From an uncultured Phascolarctobacterium sp. (GTDB lineage Bacteria; Bacillota; Negativicutes; Acidaminococcales; Acidaminococcaceae), in NCBI GenBank assembly GCA_949295115.1, contig CASFJU010000014.1, positions 1-40,107 of the forward strand: 40,107 bases of DNA, read 5' to 3'. The notes under the pieces were generated by a model, which ran no database searches, was not told the DNA's origin, and was given only the letters and a program-made list of their open reading frames with translations. The first letter of the stretch is position 1. Each line of letters starts with the position of its first letter. Below, in pieces: positions 16,717 through 24,974 of this stretch. The translations under genes were made by a program, and so were the position numbers.

Positions 16717-18003
16717 ATGATTTTAGAAGTTAATAATATCGGAAAATTTAATAATGCAAAAATTGAGATTAATGGTATAACAGTTATAGCTGGTCCTAAT
16801 AATACTGGTAAAAGCACAATAGGTAAATTTTTGTTTTGTATTTTTAATGCATTTTATAATTTAGATAAAAAGGCAGAAAGTGAAAAAATAGAATATTGCA
16901 ATAGATTTATTTTAGAAAATTTATTCTATAAAAAATTAAGTTTTGCTGATAGGTTAAAAAGAATAATCTTTTTTGATGGAAAAATTTTAGAAAATTTAAA
17001 TATAGAAGATCTAGAATTAATAGAGCGAATTGAAAATGTAGCCCAGAAAGAATTTGATTTAAAAATTGGTAAAGCTGAAATAAGGGATGTAATTCAAGAG
17101 ATAAAACATACGATCGAAGCACCAATAGAAGAATATGCTAATAATATTTTACAACAAGTAATTAAAACTGAGTTTAAAGAACAATTAATAAACATTAATC
17201 ATCGAATAGGAAAAGCTAAATTATATTTGTCTAATGAAATTTATAATTTTGAATTTAGAGGGAAAAGTGTAAATGTAGAAAAAGCATTTTATGGTATAAC
17301 AGATGTAATTTATATTGATGATCCATATATTATTGATAATGGTTATGAAATACATCGTAAGTTTTATAATCCTATTGCTCCTTATAGGTTTAAGGCTGGA
17401 ACTCATCAAAAAAATTTACAAAATCAGTTTTATAATATATCTAATATTCCTGATAATGCTTATGAAATGATTTCTTATGAGAAAAAAATGCAGAATATTT
17501 ATTCTATGATGGCTAAAGCTGTAAAAGGTGATTTTAAGGAATATAATGATAAATTAGCTTTTGAAGAAAAAGGAAACAATAAACCGATTTATTTACCTAA
17601 TCTTTCAACTGGATTAAAAACTTTTGTTATTTTAAAAAAATTGATAGACAATTTTATCATAAAAGAAAAAGATCTGGTTATTTTAGATGAGCCTGAAATT
17701 CATTTGCATCCGGAATGGCAATTGATATTAGCAGAAATTATAGTTTTACTCCAAAAGGAATTAAATTTGCATATATTAATAAACACACATAGTCCTTATT
17801 TCCTCCAAGCTATAGAAGTTTATAGTGCTAAATATCGATTAGCAGACAGAACAAAATATTATTTAACTAAAGTTGATGAAAACAATAAATATTCTGTGAT
17901 TTTTGATGTAACAAAAAATACTGGTGCTATTTATGATTTATTGGCATATCCTTTGAAAAATTTATATGAAATGGAACAAAAAATTTATAGAGGTAAGGCT
18001 TAA
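16717..18003 (+). CDS. RecF/OLD-type P-loop ATPase, first gene of an AT-rich pair
   Basis: This is a 428-residue ABC/SMC-like ATPase of the AAA_15/AAA_21 kind. Walker A is GPNNTGKST (residues 26-34), the signature-like LSTG is at 296-299, Walker B is LVILDEPEIHLHPEW with Asp324-Glu325, and the switch histidine is in INTHSPYF (His358). Between them lies a helical region (about 60-170) rich in Lys/Glu, likely a coiled coil. Only ~70 residues follow the switch histidine and no TOPRIM nuclease domain is present, unlike OLD or GajA. A GAGGA site stands 6 bases before the ATG. Codons are strongly AT-biased (ATA, TTA, AGA), unlike the neighbours. The stop overlaps the next ATG (TAATG). Such ATPases often power defence effectors; that role is inferred. 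Confidence 0.9.
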   Translation: MILEVNNIGKFNNAKIEINGITVIAGPNNTGKSTIGKFLFCIFNAFYNLDKKAESEKIEYCNRFILENLFYKKLSFADRLKRIIFFDGKILENLNIEDLELIERIENVAQKEFDLKIGKAEIRDVIQEIKHTIEAPIEEYANNILQQVIKTEFKEQLININHRIGKAKLYLSNEIYNFEFRGKSVNVEKAFYGITDVIYIDDPYIIDNGYEIHRKFYNPIAPYRFKAGTHQKNLQNQFYNISNIPDNAYEMISYEKKMQNIYSMMAKAVKGDFKEYNDKLAFEEKGNNKPIYLPNLSTGLKTFVILKKLIDNFIIKEKDLVILDEPEIHLHPEWQLILAEIIVLLQKELNLHILINTHSPYFLQAIEVYSAKYRLADRTKYYLTKVDENNKYSVIFDVTKNTGAIYDLLAYPLKNLYEMEQKIYRGKA

Positions 18004-18635
18004 TGATTTTTAGTGATTACCGTATTTTAACTTTATATACAAAATCATTTAAAGATTTATCATATGATGAAGATAAAAAAGAATATATGACAGAATCGTC
18101 GAAGGAAGCACAGTCTTATGATAATATTGTAAAAGATTTTTATATATCAATTAACGAGGGTGGAAATATTCCTAAATCTAATGATGTATTGTTTTATGAA
18201 ATTTCACAAAATGATTTTATGTTTATAGAATTTAAGAATGGAAATATAAATAACAAAAAAAGTAAGCGAATTATAGCTAAAAACAAAAAAAGTATAATTG
18301 CTTTGCAAAAAATTACAGAAAATGTGGTTACTGATGATTTTATTAAAAATTATGGACAATACATATTAGTATATAATATTGAAAATATAGGAAATAATAA
18401 AAATTATAAAACTGCTAGTGAAGTTTTACATAATAATCAAATAAATTCTTCAAATTCTAGAGGTTATATTTATAACAATATTGCTAGAAAAGCAGCGAAT
18501 ATACAAAGACCTATTTTATTTGGGTTAGAAAGTATTGCAAAATATTATAAATTTATTGCAACTCTTGAAAAAAGTGAATTTAATAACATTATTGATGATT
18601 TAACGCCTAGTTACTCGTTAAGAGATAAATTATAA
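18003..18635 (+). CDS. Putative PD-(D/E)XK-like nuclease partner, unknown family
   Basis: I do not recognise this 210-residue protein as a named family. Residues 60-80 read NDVLFYEIS...MFIEFKNG, giving Asp61, then Glu76-Phe-Lys78, in two predicted beta-strands. This is the D-x14-E-x-K spacing of PD-(D/E)XK nucleases, followed by a Lys-rich stretch (residues 83-97) and a helix (SIIALQKIT). The N-terminal helix region (about 30-48) could supply the extra acidic residue. No signal peptide or membrane span is seen. It starts in the stop codon of the ATPase, so the two are co-made in a fixed ratio. It shares the same AT-rich codon use. A nuclease effector is a reasoned guess; a structural partner is possible. 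Confidence 0.7.
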   Translation: MIFSDYRILTLYTKSFKDLSYDEDKKEYMTESSKEAQSYDNIVKDFYISINEGGNIPKSNDVLFYEISQNDFMFIEFKNGNINNKKSKRIIAKNKKSIIALQKITENVVTDDFIKNYGQYILVYNIENIGNNKNYKTASEVLHNNQINSSNSRGYIYNNIARKAANIQRPILFGLESIAKYYKFIATLEKSEFNNIIDDLTPSYSLRDKL

Positions 18636-18741
18636 TTAAATTATCAGGATTATATATAATATTCTAATATAAACTATTAAAATGTAAATAGTTTAAAATG
18701 CATACATGCACAATGCTAAAAGGAGAAAAATTTATACGTTA
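18636..18741. other. AT-rich spacer, no gene seen
   Basis: About 100 bases after the putative nuclease contain no convincing gene. A ribosome-site-like AAAAGGAG (near 18718-18725) is not followed by a usable start codon, so it may be a relic of the sequence displaced by the insertion. Confidence 0.4.
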
Positions 18742-18770
18742 ACGCTGTAGTTTACGCTGCAGCGTTTTTT
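18742..18770 (+). terminator. Intrinsic terminator closing the AT-rich island
   Basis: ACGCTGTAG (18742-18750) pairs with CTGCAGCGT (18757-18765), with one G-U pair, around a 6-base loop, followed by a run of six T (18765-18770). It ends transcription of the ATPase-nuclease pair just before the NfeD promoter. Confidence 0.85.
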
Positions 18771-18773
18771 ATT

Positions 18774-18802
18774 TTGCCCGTTGTTTAATATTTTGATATA
18801 AT
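18774..18802 (+). promoter_or_regulatory. Promoter of nfeD-floA
   Basis: TTGCCC (18774-18779), a 17-base spacer and TATAAT (18797-18802). The strong GGAGGTGA ribosome site of nfeD lies at 18823-18830. Confidence 0.7.
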
Positions 18803-18834
18803 ATTATTATAAGTGTTTTTTCGGAGGTGATTGG

Positions 18835-19305
18835 ATGTCGCTGGATACGGTGCTGCTTGTGGCAGGTGTTGTTTTGATTGGGCTTGAGCTTGTTGTGCCG
18901 GGCGGAATTTTGGGCGCGGTCGGCTTTGTGTCGATGATGGCAGGCTTTTATTATTTTCTCGGCGGCGGTTGGGATGCATTCATAATCGTCGGCGGTACGG
19001 TGGCAGTGCTGGCTGCTATCTGCGCGCTGCTGTTCTGGCTTGTGCCGTCGTCATTAAGCTGGAATCCGTTTGTACTGCGCGAAAAGCAGAAGAACAGCGA
19101 AGGCTATACCGGCGCCGGTGATTATTCCGCTTATCTCGGCAAAAAAGGTAAGGTAATTGCGCCGCTGCGTCCGGCAGGCACTGCCGTTATTGACGGTGAG
19201 CGTGTGGACGTTGTCAGCTTTGGCGATTACATAGACAAGGACGCTGAAATTGAAGTTGTTAAAATTGAAGGCAGTAAGCTGCTTGTTAAGCAGATAAATA
19301 ACTGA
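18835..19305 (+). CDS. NfeD-family membrane protein (short form)
   Basis: This is a short NfeD protein of 156 residues, partner of flotillins in membrane microdomains. The N-terminus has three hydrophobic spans (about 4-22, 25-44 and 50-72, the first with LIGLELVVPGGILGAVGF, a family hallmark). After a linker, residues ~98-155 form the OB-fold domain: LGKKGKVIAPLRPAGTAVID, then VDVVSFGDYIDKDAEIEVVK and LLVKQI. The protease domain of long NfeD forms is absent. Its own promoter and a near-perfect Shine-Dalgarno precede it. floA follows after 15 bases, as in Bacillus yqfB-yqfA-type clusters. Confidence 0.93.
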   Translation: MSLDTVLLVAGVVLIGLELVVPGGILGAVGFVSMMAGFYYFLGGGWDAFIIVGGTVAVLAAICALLFWLVPSSLSWNPFVLREKQKNSEGYTGAGDYSAYLGKKGKVIAPLRPAGTAVIDGERVDVVSFGDYIDKDAEIEVVKIEGSKLLVKQINN

Positions 19306-19320
19306 AAGGATGTGCATTAA

Positions 19321-20334
19321 ATGGATTTGTTACTGAGCTTTTTATTCAGCGGCGGGATAATTTCCGTAATAATCATCATCGCCGTTATTGCGTTATTTTT
19401 TAATTTTGTGCCGCTGGGATTGTGGATTTCGGCCATCGCTGCCGGTGTCAATGTCGGCATTTTCAATTTAATCGGTATGCGCCTGCGCCGCGTTCCCGCT
19501 TCGCAGATTGTGCTGCCGCTGATTAAGGCCAACAAGGCAGGCATGGACGTTAACGTCAACCAGCTGGAGGCGCATTATCTGGCAGGCGGCAATGTTGACC
19601 GCGTTATTGATGCTTTAATTGCCGCGCACCGTGCGCAGATTCCTCTGACTTTTGAGCGTTCCTGCGCTATCGACCTTGCAGGACGCAACGTACTGGAAGC
19701 TGTGCAGATGAGCGTTAACCCGGAAGTTATCGAAACGCCGGTAGTTTCCGCAGTTGCCAAAAACGGCATTGAGCTGAAAGTTAAAGCGCGCGTTACCGTG
19801 CGTGCCAATATTGACAGGCTTGTCGGCGGCGCAGGTGAAGCAACTATTATCGCCCGCGTGGGCGAAGGCATTGTTACCAACGTAGGTTCTGCCGGCAGTC
19901 ACACCGACGTGCTTGAAAACCCGGATTATATTTCCCGCACCGTACTGGCCAAAGGTCTTGACGCCGGTACTGCGTTTGAAATTCTCTCGATTGATATTGC
20001 GGACGTCGATGTAGGACGCAATATCGGCGCAGCTTTGCAGACCGACCAGGCGGAAGCCGACAAACGCATTGCACAGGCCCGTGCGGAAGAACGCCGCGCT
20101 ATGGCCGTTGCCAAAGAACAGGAAATGAAAGCCTACACGCAGGAAATGCAGGCCAAAGTTGTGGAAGCCGAAGCCAAAGTGCCTGCCGCACTGGCGGATG
20201 CACTGCAAAACGGCCGCCTTGGCGTGATGGATTATTACCGTATGAACAACATCAACGCCGATACCGATATGCGCAAAATGATTGCCGGTACGGAACAGGA
20301 CATGGAAGTTGACAAAAACCCCGTTCAAAAATAA
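19321..20334 (+). CDS. floA: Flotillin-like protein FloA
   Basis: FloA is the short bacterial flotillin that scaffolds functional membrane microdomains and affects membrane fluidity and signalling. At 337 residues it has the usual FloA (YqfA) length. The N-terminal membrane segment is about residues 4-50; then comes [22 protein letters not shown], the SPFH/PHB domain with [20 protein letters not shown] and [18 protein letters not shown], and the Ala/Glu-rich helical tail from about 240 ([20 protein letters not shown]) that drives oligomerisation. It is encoded with NfeD just upstream and an unknown anchored protein just downstream (13-base gap). Confidence 0.96.
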   Translation: MDLLLSFLFSGGIISVIIIIAVIALFFNFVPLGLWISAIAAGVNVGIFNLIGMRLRRVPASQIVLPLIKANKAGMDVNVNQLEAHYLAGGNVDRVIDALIAAHRAQIPLTFERSCAIDLAGRNVLEAVQMSVNPEVIETPVVSAVAKNGIELKVKARVTVRANIDRLVGGAGEATIIARVGEGIVTNVGSAGSHTDVLENPDYISRTVLAKGLDAGTAFEILSIDIADVDVGRNIGAALQTDQAEADKRIAQARAEERRAMAVAKEQEMKAYTQEMQAKVVEAEAKVPAALADALQNGRLGVMDYYRMNNINADTDMRKMIAGTEQDMEVDKNPVQK

Positions 20335-20347
20335 ATGAGGGATAACT

Positions 20348-20863
20348 ATGGATTTTGAAGATTTAAAGGGCTTATTCCCTTTACTGATATTTATTCTGAC
20401 GATTGTCATTGATAAATCGTCGCGCCGCAAGCGCAAAAAAGAACGCGGGCATTTCCCGCCGCTGCCGGATATTGAGCAGCCGCAGGAAGCAAAGCCGCAG
20501 CCCGAAATTAAGGCAGAGCGCAAAACCGGCAAAGTGTATGAGGAATCCGCGCAGCCCAAAAAGCAGGAAGAAAAAATCCCGTGGTACGTGGAGTTCCCCG
20601 AAGATAAAAAAGTAAAACAGCAGGGCAGGGTTTACCACGAACAGCCTAAAGAGCAGAAAACCTTCCCGGTTTACAAGGAACCGGTGTTTGTGCCGCAGCC
20701 GGCGCAGGCAGCGTTTAAACCTGTGGCTGCCATGCCTGCCGCCAAAGCCAAAAAGCCGCTGTTTGACGGGCGCATGACCCGCAAACGCGTGCTGGACGGT
20801 TTTGTAATGGCGCAGATACTTGACAAGCCTCGTGCCTTAAAGCCTTATACCGACCCGTATTAA
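20348..20863 (+). CDS. Unknown anchored protein linked to nfeD-floA
   Basis: I do not recognise this 171-residue protein by name. Residues 9-22 (LFPLLIFILTIVID) form one hydrophobic span, followed at once by a strongly basic run (KSSRRKRKKERG), so the rest should stay in the cytoplasm. A long Pro/Lys/Glu/Gln-rich linker (about 35-135) looks disordered. The tail is compact and has the pattern MTRKRVLDGFVMAQILDKPRA, which resembles a short C-terminal motif I associate with small Negativicutes/Clostridia proteins of unknown function. It follows floA after 13 bases and so may belong to the microdomain operon; a role as adaptor or docking peptide is only a guess. Confidence 0.8.
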   Translation: MDFEDLKGLFPLLIFILTIVIDKSSRRKRKKERGHFPPLPDIEQPQEAKPQPEIKAERKTGKVYEESAQPKKQEEKIPWYVEFPEDKKVKQQGRVYHEQPKEQKTFPVYKEPVFVPQPAQAAFKPVAAMPAAKAKKPLFDGRMTRKRVLDGFVMAQILDKPRALKPYTDPY

Positions 20864-20895
20864 GCATTTATATAAAACTGAATAGAGGCGATACT

Positions 20896-22377
20896 ATGCT
20901 GGAAAAAATTGATTTGAAGCAAAAATTAAAAAAGGATGAGTACGACAAAAAGATGGACCAGTACGGCGATTTGCTGGGCAAATTGCAGCGCGAATGCCGT
21001 GAAGCGAAAATACCGGTTATCATTCTGGTTGAAGGCTGGCGCGGAGCCATGCGTACGGATATCATCAACGAGATGATGCAGAAAATGGACTCCCGCGGTT
21101 TTAAGGTTTTCTCTGCGTCCAAAATGACGGAAGAACAGCGTAAGCAGCCGTTTTTTACCAGCTTCTGGAAGCAGCTGCCGTCCTATGGCAACATCGCCGT
21201 TTACCACCGCAGCTGGTACTTTTTGAAAAACGAACATGTCGTTGCCGACAAAAGCCAGGTAGGGCACTGGCTGAACACGTCTTATTCACATATCCGCGCG
21301 TTTGAAAAACAGCTTACCGATGACGGTTATGTACTCTTAAAATTCTTTGTGCATGTTTCCAAAAAACAGCAAAAGGAAAACATGGAGAAGCTGAACAAAA
21401 TCTACGGCAAAAACTGGAAGAAGCTGGACGTTGAGGAACACGACGATGCTGATTACGACAAATTCATCAACGCTTACGAAGAAATGTTTGCCGAAACGGA
21501 TACTGAAAACGCGCCGTGGCATTTAATTGCCGGTGACGATGAACGCTTTGCCACCGTGCAGATTGTGGAAAGCATTGTTAAAACCTTGCAGAACGCACTG
21601 GCAGCGGCAGAAATCAGGGCGCAGCACCGCAACATAATTTTGCCGCCGCGCCATGTAGCGCTGAACAATGTGCTGGAAAAAGTTGACCTTACCAAATCGC
21701 TGACGAAGGAAGAATACAAGGCGGAATTTGCGAAATGCCGCGAAAAATTAAAACAGCTGCAATTGGATTTGTACGAAGCGCAGCGTTCGCTGATAGTCGC
21801 CTTTGAAGGCTGGGACGCAGGCGGCAAGGGCGGTGCGATTAAACGTCTTGCAAGGTCGCTGGACCCGCTTGGATACGCCGTTAACCCCTATGCAGCGCCG
21901 AACCCGGTTGAAAAACAGTTCCACTATATGTGGCGTTTTTGGATTAAAATGCCGCGCGCCGGTGAAATTGCCATTTTTGACCGCACCTGGTACGGCCGCG
22001 TAATGGTGGAACGCATTGAGCATTTTGCCACTGACGCCGAATGGCAGCGCGCTTACGGCGAGATTAACGAAACGGAAGCGCAGTGGGCGGAACACGGCAC
22101 TATTGTGTGCAAGTTCTGGCTGCAAATTGATAAGGATGAACAGTACAAACGCTTTAAAGAGCGCGAGAACGACCCTGAAAAAGAATGGAAAATTACCGAA
22201 GAAGACTGGCGCAACCGCGATAAATGGGATGCCTACGAAGCAGCTGTCAACGAAATGCTTATCCGTACCAGCACGGACTATGCGCCGTGGACTGTGGTTG
22301 AGGGCAATTCCAAATACTACGCCAGAATCAAGGTTTTGAAAACCGTTATCGACGCCATTGAAAAAGCTATAAAATAA
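20896..22377 (+). CDS. pap: Polyphosphate:AMP phosphotransferase (class II PPK2)
   Basis: This enzyme phosphorylates AMP to ADP with inorganic polyphosphate as donor. The 493-residue protein is a tandem of two PPK2 domains. The C-terminal one (about 255-490) is intact: IVAFEGWDAGGKGGAIKRL (Walker A), PYAAPNPVEKQFHYMWRFW and EIAIFDRTWYGRVMVER (Walker B/lid). The N-terminal domain (about 1-240) keeps VEGWRGAMRTD and YHRSWYF but lacks the GKGG lysine, so it cannot bind phosphate in the usual way; this loss is the rule in two-domain PAPs. The ATG follows AGAGGCGA. The gene is co-directional with its neighbours, but a metabolic link with floA is not evident. Confidence 0.93.
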   Translation: MLEKIDLKQKLKKDEYDKKMDQYGDLLGKLQRECREAKIPVIILVEGWRGAMRTDIINEMMQKMDSRGFKVFSASKMTEEQRKQPFFTSFWKQLPSYGNIAVYHRSWYFLKNEHVVADKSQVGHWLNTSYSHIRAFEKQLTDDGYVLLKFFVHVSKKQQKENMEKLNKIYGKNWKKLDVEEHDDADYDKFINAYEEMFAETDTENAPWHLIAGDDERFATVQIVESIVKTLQNALAAAEIRAQHRNIILPPRHVALNNVLEKVDLTKSLTKEEYKAEFAKCREKLKQLQLDLYEAQRSLIVAFEGWDAGGKGGAIKRLARSLDPLGYAVNPYAAPNPVEKQFHYMWRFWIKMPRAGEIAIFDRTWYGRVMVERIEHFATDAEWQRAYGEINETEAQWAEHGTIVCKFWLQIDKDEQYKRFKERENDPEKEWKITEEDWRNRDKWDAYEAAVNEMLIRTSTDYAPWTVVEGNSKYYARIKVLKTVIDAIEKAIK

Positions 22378-22389
22378 GAGGTTTTACGT

Positions 22390-24117
22390 TTGACTTGGGA
22401 ATTAAAGAATAAAATTTTAGAAACGCTGGCAAAAGAAACAGGCGCGCAGTGCTTTGCACCGGGGGCAAGGCGCGCTTTTGCCTTTGTATACCCCAACAGT
22501 TATAAAGTAGGCATGTCCAATCTTGGCATGCACATTTTATATCAAATTATCAACGCGCGCGGCGATACGGCCTGTGAGCGCTTCTTTTTGCCTGATAACA
22601 AAACGCTGGCGGAATATAAACGTACGCGCACACCGCTGATGAGCATGGAAACGCAGCGCCAGCTGAATGAATTTGAAGTTATCGGCGTAATGATGTCCTT
22701 TGAAATGGATTACGCTAATCTTTTAACGATGCTGCAAATGAGCAACATCAAACTGCGCGCCGCCGACCGCAACGATAAAGAGCCGCTGGTGGTTATCGGC
22801 GGGCCGTGCGCAACCTTTAACCCGGAACCGCTGGCGGAAGTCGCCGATGTTTTTGTTATCGGCGAGGGCGAAGAAGTTATTAACGATTTGCTGGATACCG
22901 TTTATACCGCCAAAGCGGATGGTTTGGACAAAGAAGCAATGCTTGTGCGCCTGGCGCAGATTGAAGTCTTGTATGTGCCGCGTTTTTACACGCCGCAGTA
23001 TGATGCTGACGGCAATTTTTGCGGCATGGAACATGACGCGCGCGTACCGGCAATTGTAAAACGACGCTGGGTGCGCGATTTGGATAAATACCCCAATACA
23101 TCTGCGATCCTGACTTCGGAAACGGAGTTTCAGAATATGTTTATTGCCGAAGTGGCACGCGGCTGCGGCAGGCATTGCCGTTTCTGCATGGCGGGGTACT
23201 GTTTCCGCAAACCGCGCGCGCGTAATTATGATTTGCTATTGCAAAAAATCCTGAACCGCCCGGCAGTTTCCGCCAAGGTTGGTTTAATGGGCGCGGCGGT
23301 GTCCGATTATCCGCAGATACACGAGCTGACGGCGGCGCTGATTGAAAACAAAGTGCCGTTTACCTGTGCATCCCTGCGGGCAGATACTTTGGACGAGCTT
23401 TTGGCGCAGGCACTGGCGCAAAGCGGCCAGCAGACAATGACCGTTGCCCCGGAAGCAGGCAGCGTAAAAATGCGCAACATTATAAACAAGGGCATTACCG
23501 AAGACGATATTTACAAAGCGGTAACGCTTGCGGCGGCCAGCGGCATGAAAAATGTGAAGCTGTATTACATGATAGGCCTGCCGCAGGAGGACGACGCCGA
23601 TATTGCCGAAATGATCGAAATGGTGCAGCGCATCCGCCGGAAGATGGATGAGGTGGGCAACAAGGGCGAACTTATAATTTCCGTCAACGCCTTTGTGCCG
23701 AAGCCGTTTACACCGTTCCAGTGGTCGCCACTGTGCAATACCAAAGTGCTTAAAAAGCGCTTTAAAATGCTGGAGGACGCTTTCCGCAAAGCCAAACACA
23801 TCAAGCTGCTGACGGAATCGTTAAAAGAAACTGTTTTGCAGGCAGCACTGGCGCGCGGGGACAGGAACACCGGCCGCTATTTATTGCAGGCTTTTGAAGA
23901 AGGTATTACCTTAAAACAGGCTTTAAAAAATGACCGCATTGATATAGAAGATTTGGCGGAAGCCGAATACGAACCGGGTGCGCCGCTGCCGTGGAAGCAC
24001 CTTGACATGGGCTTTAAGGAAGCCTATCTGATTAGAGAATGGGAGAATGCCAAAGCGCAGCGTTTTACGCCGATGTGTTTTGACGGCTGCAAGCGCTGCG
24101 GCGTATGTGGAGATTAA
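22390..24117 (+). CDS. TIGR03960-type radical SAM protein with B12-binding-like domain
   Basis: This is a 575-residue radical SAM protein of the family often annotated TIGR03960, whose reaction is not settled. The N-terminal part (about 1-200) resembles a cobalamin-binding-like Rossmann domain: NSYKVGMSNLGMHILYQ, IGVMMSFEMDY and VVIGGPCATFNPEPLAE. The radical SAM core has CGRHCRFC (three cysteines for the 4Fe-4S cluster), APEAGSVKMRNIINKG and a late VNAFVPKPFTPFQW. The tail ends in CKRCGVCGD, a possible extra metal site. The start is TTG with AAGAGG 8 bases upstream. In many Firmicutes it pairs with a DUF2344 protein and RNase G/E; neither follows here. Instead pgeF begins 2 bases after the stop. 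Confidence 0.92.
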   Translation: MTWELKNKILETLAKETGAQCFAPGARRAFAFVYPNSYKVGMSNLGMHILYQIINARGDTACERFFLPDNKTLAEYKRTRTPLMSMETQRQLNEFEVIGVMMSFEMDYANLLTMLQMSNIKLRAADRNDKEPLVVIGGPCATFNPEPLAEVADVFVIGEGEEVINDLLDTVYTAKADGLDKEAMLVRLAQIEVLYVPRFYTPQYDADGNFCGMEHDARVPAIVKRRWVRDLDKYPNTSAILTSETEFQNMFIAEVARGCGRHCRFCMAGYCFRKPRARNYDLLLQKILNRPAVSAKVGLMGAAVSDYPQIHELTAALIENKVPFTCASLRADTLDELLAQALAQSGQQTMTVAPEAGSVKMRNIINKGITEDDIYKAVTLAAASGMKNVKLYYMIGLPQEDDADIAEMIEMVQRIRRKMDEVGNKGELIISVNAFVPKPFTPFQWSPLCNTKVLKKRFKMLEDAFRKAKHIKLLTESLKETVLQAALARGDRNTGRYLLQAFEEGITLKQALKNDRIDIEDLAEAEYEPGAPLPWKHLDMGFKEAYLIREWENAKAQRFTPMCFDGCKRCGVCGD

Positions 24118-24118
24118 G

Positions 24119-24931
24119 ATGGACGGATTTACACTGCAAAATAAAAATAACGTCTGGTTTGGCAGCTTTAGCGCTTTTACGCAGGCAGGTTTCGGCAACG
24201 CTTTCAGCTGCCGCCTGCATGGCGAAAGCAGCCTAGTGCCGGGCGGGTTTAACCTTGCTTTGCACGTCGGTGACGATGCCGATAAGGTTTTAAGCAACCG
24301 ACAGAAATACGCCGCTGCTTTGGGCGTTGCTGCCGGTAAATTTACCTGCTGCGAGCAGGTACACGGCGATGTTGTTGCCGTTATTGAGGAAGCAGCCGCA
24401 GGCAAGGGCGCGCTGGCTTACGCCGATGCCGTTAAAGGCACGGACGCGCTGGTAACAAACCTGCCTGATGTGCCGCTGCTGTTATTTTTTGCGGACTGCG
24501 TGCCGGTAATTTTTGCCGACCCCGTTACGGGCTGCATCGGCCTAGCGCATGCGGGCTGGCGCGGAACCGTTGCGGATATCGCGCAGAAAACGGTGCAGAA
24601 AATGCAGGAAGCTTTTGCCGCAAAGCCGCAGGATATTATTGCAGGCATCGGTCCCTGCATCGGCAGCTGCTGTTACGAAGTTGACGATACCGTTTACAAT
24701 GCCGGTAAAAAACACGCAGATTGTTTTACGCCCAAAAGCAACGGCAAATATATGGCGGATTTACCGGAATGGAACAGGCTGTCGCTGTTGGAAGCAGGCG
24801 TGCTGCCGCAGCATATTTACCGCGCCGGGATCTGCACGGAATGCAATAAGGAGCTGTTTTTCTCCTATCGCGCCGAGGGCGGCAAAACCGGACGCATGGG
24901 CGTAACTATTTGGAAACGCCAAAAAGGATAA
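24119..24931 (+). CDS. pgeF: Peptidoglycan editing factor PgeF (YfiH/YlmD)
   Basis: PgeF is a copper/zinc-binding laccase-fold hydrolase that removes mis-incorporated serine-type amino acids from muropeptide precursors; older annotations call it polyphenol oxidase or DUF152. The 270-residue protein has the metal ligands in TCCEQVHGD (His), FFADCVPVIFADP (Cys) and GLAHAGWRGTVADI (His), then GIGPCIGSCCYEVDD and a final CTECNKELFFSYRAEGG. I take the ATG at 24119 with GGAG six bases upstream; a farther ATG inside the radical SAM gene would add 24 unrelated residues. It is the first gene of the ylm-type division cluster. Confidence 0.93.
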   Translation: MDGFTLQNKNNVWFGSFSAFTQAGFGNAFSCRLHGESSLVPGGFNLALHVGDDADKVLSNRQKYAAALGVAAGKFTCCEQVHGDVVAVIEEAAAGKGALAYADAVKGTDALVTNLPDVPLLLFFADCVPVIFADPVTGCIGLAHAGWRGTVADIAQKTVQKMQEAFAAKPQDIIAGIGPCIGSCCYEVDDTVYNAGKKHADCFTPKSNGKYMADLPEWNRLSLLEAGVLPQHIYRAGICTECNKELFFSYRAEGGKTGRMGVTIWKRQKG

Positions 24932-24974
24932 ATTATATTAACGGCGAATATAAAACCTTTAGGGGGTCTTTATA

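Noticed and set aside
16717..18003. Naming the ATPase as OLD nuclease or GajA of Gabija
   Set aside because: Those carry a C-terminal TOPRIM domain; only about 70 residues follow the switch histidine here, and the partner is not a UvrD-like helicase.
18703..18735. Nine-codon frame in the AT-rich spacer after the nuclease-like gene
   Set aside because: It is too short, with no ribosome site before its ATG, and its own sequence contains the purine run that would be the ribosome site.
16403..18834. Prophage or integrative element at tRNA-Asn
   Set aside because: No integrase, no duplicated tRNA 3' end and no phage or conjugation gene is present; only composition suggests acquisition.
19615..20559. 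Minus-strand open frame opposite floA and the anchored protein
   Set aside because: It is low in plausible motifs, rich in His/Phe/Arg from reverse-complemented codons, has no ribosome site, and lies opposite well-recognised genes.
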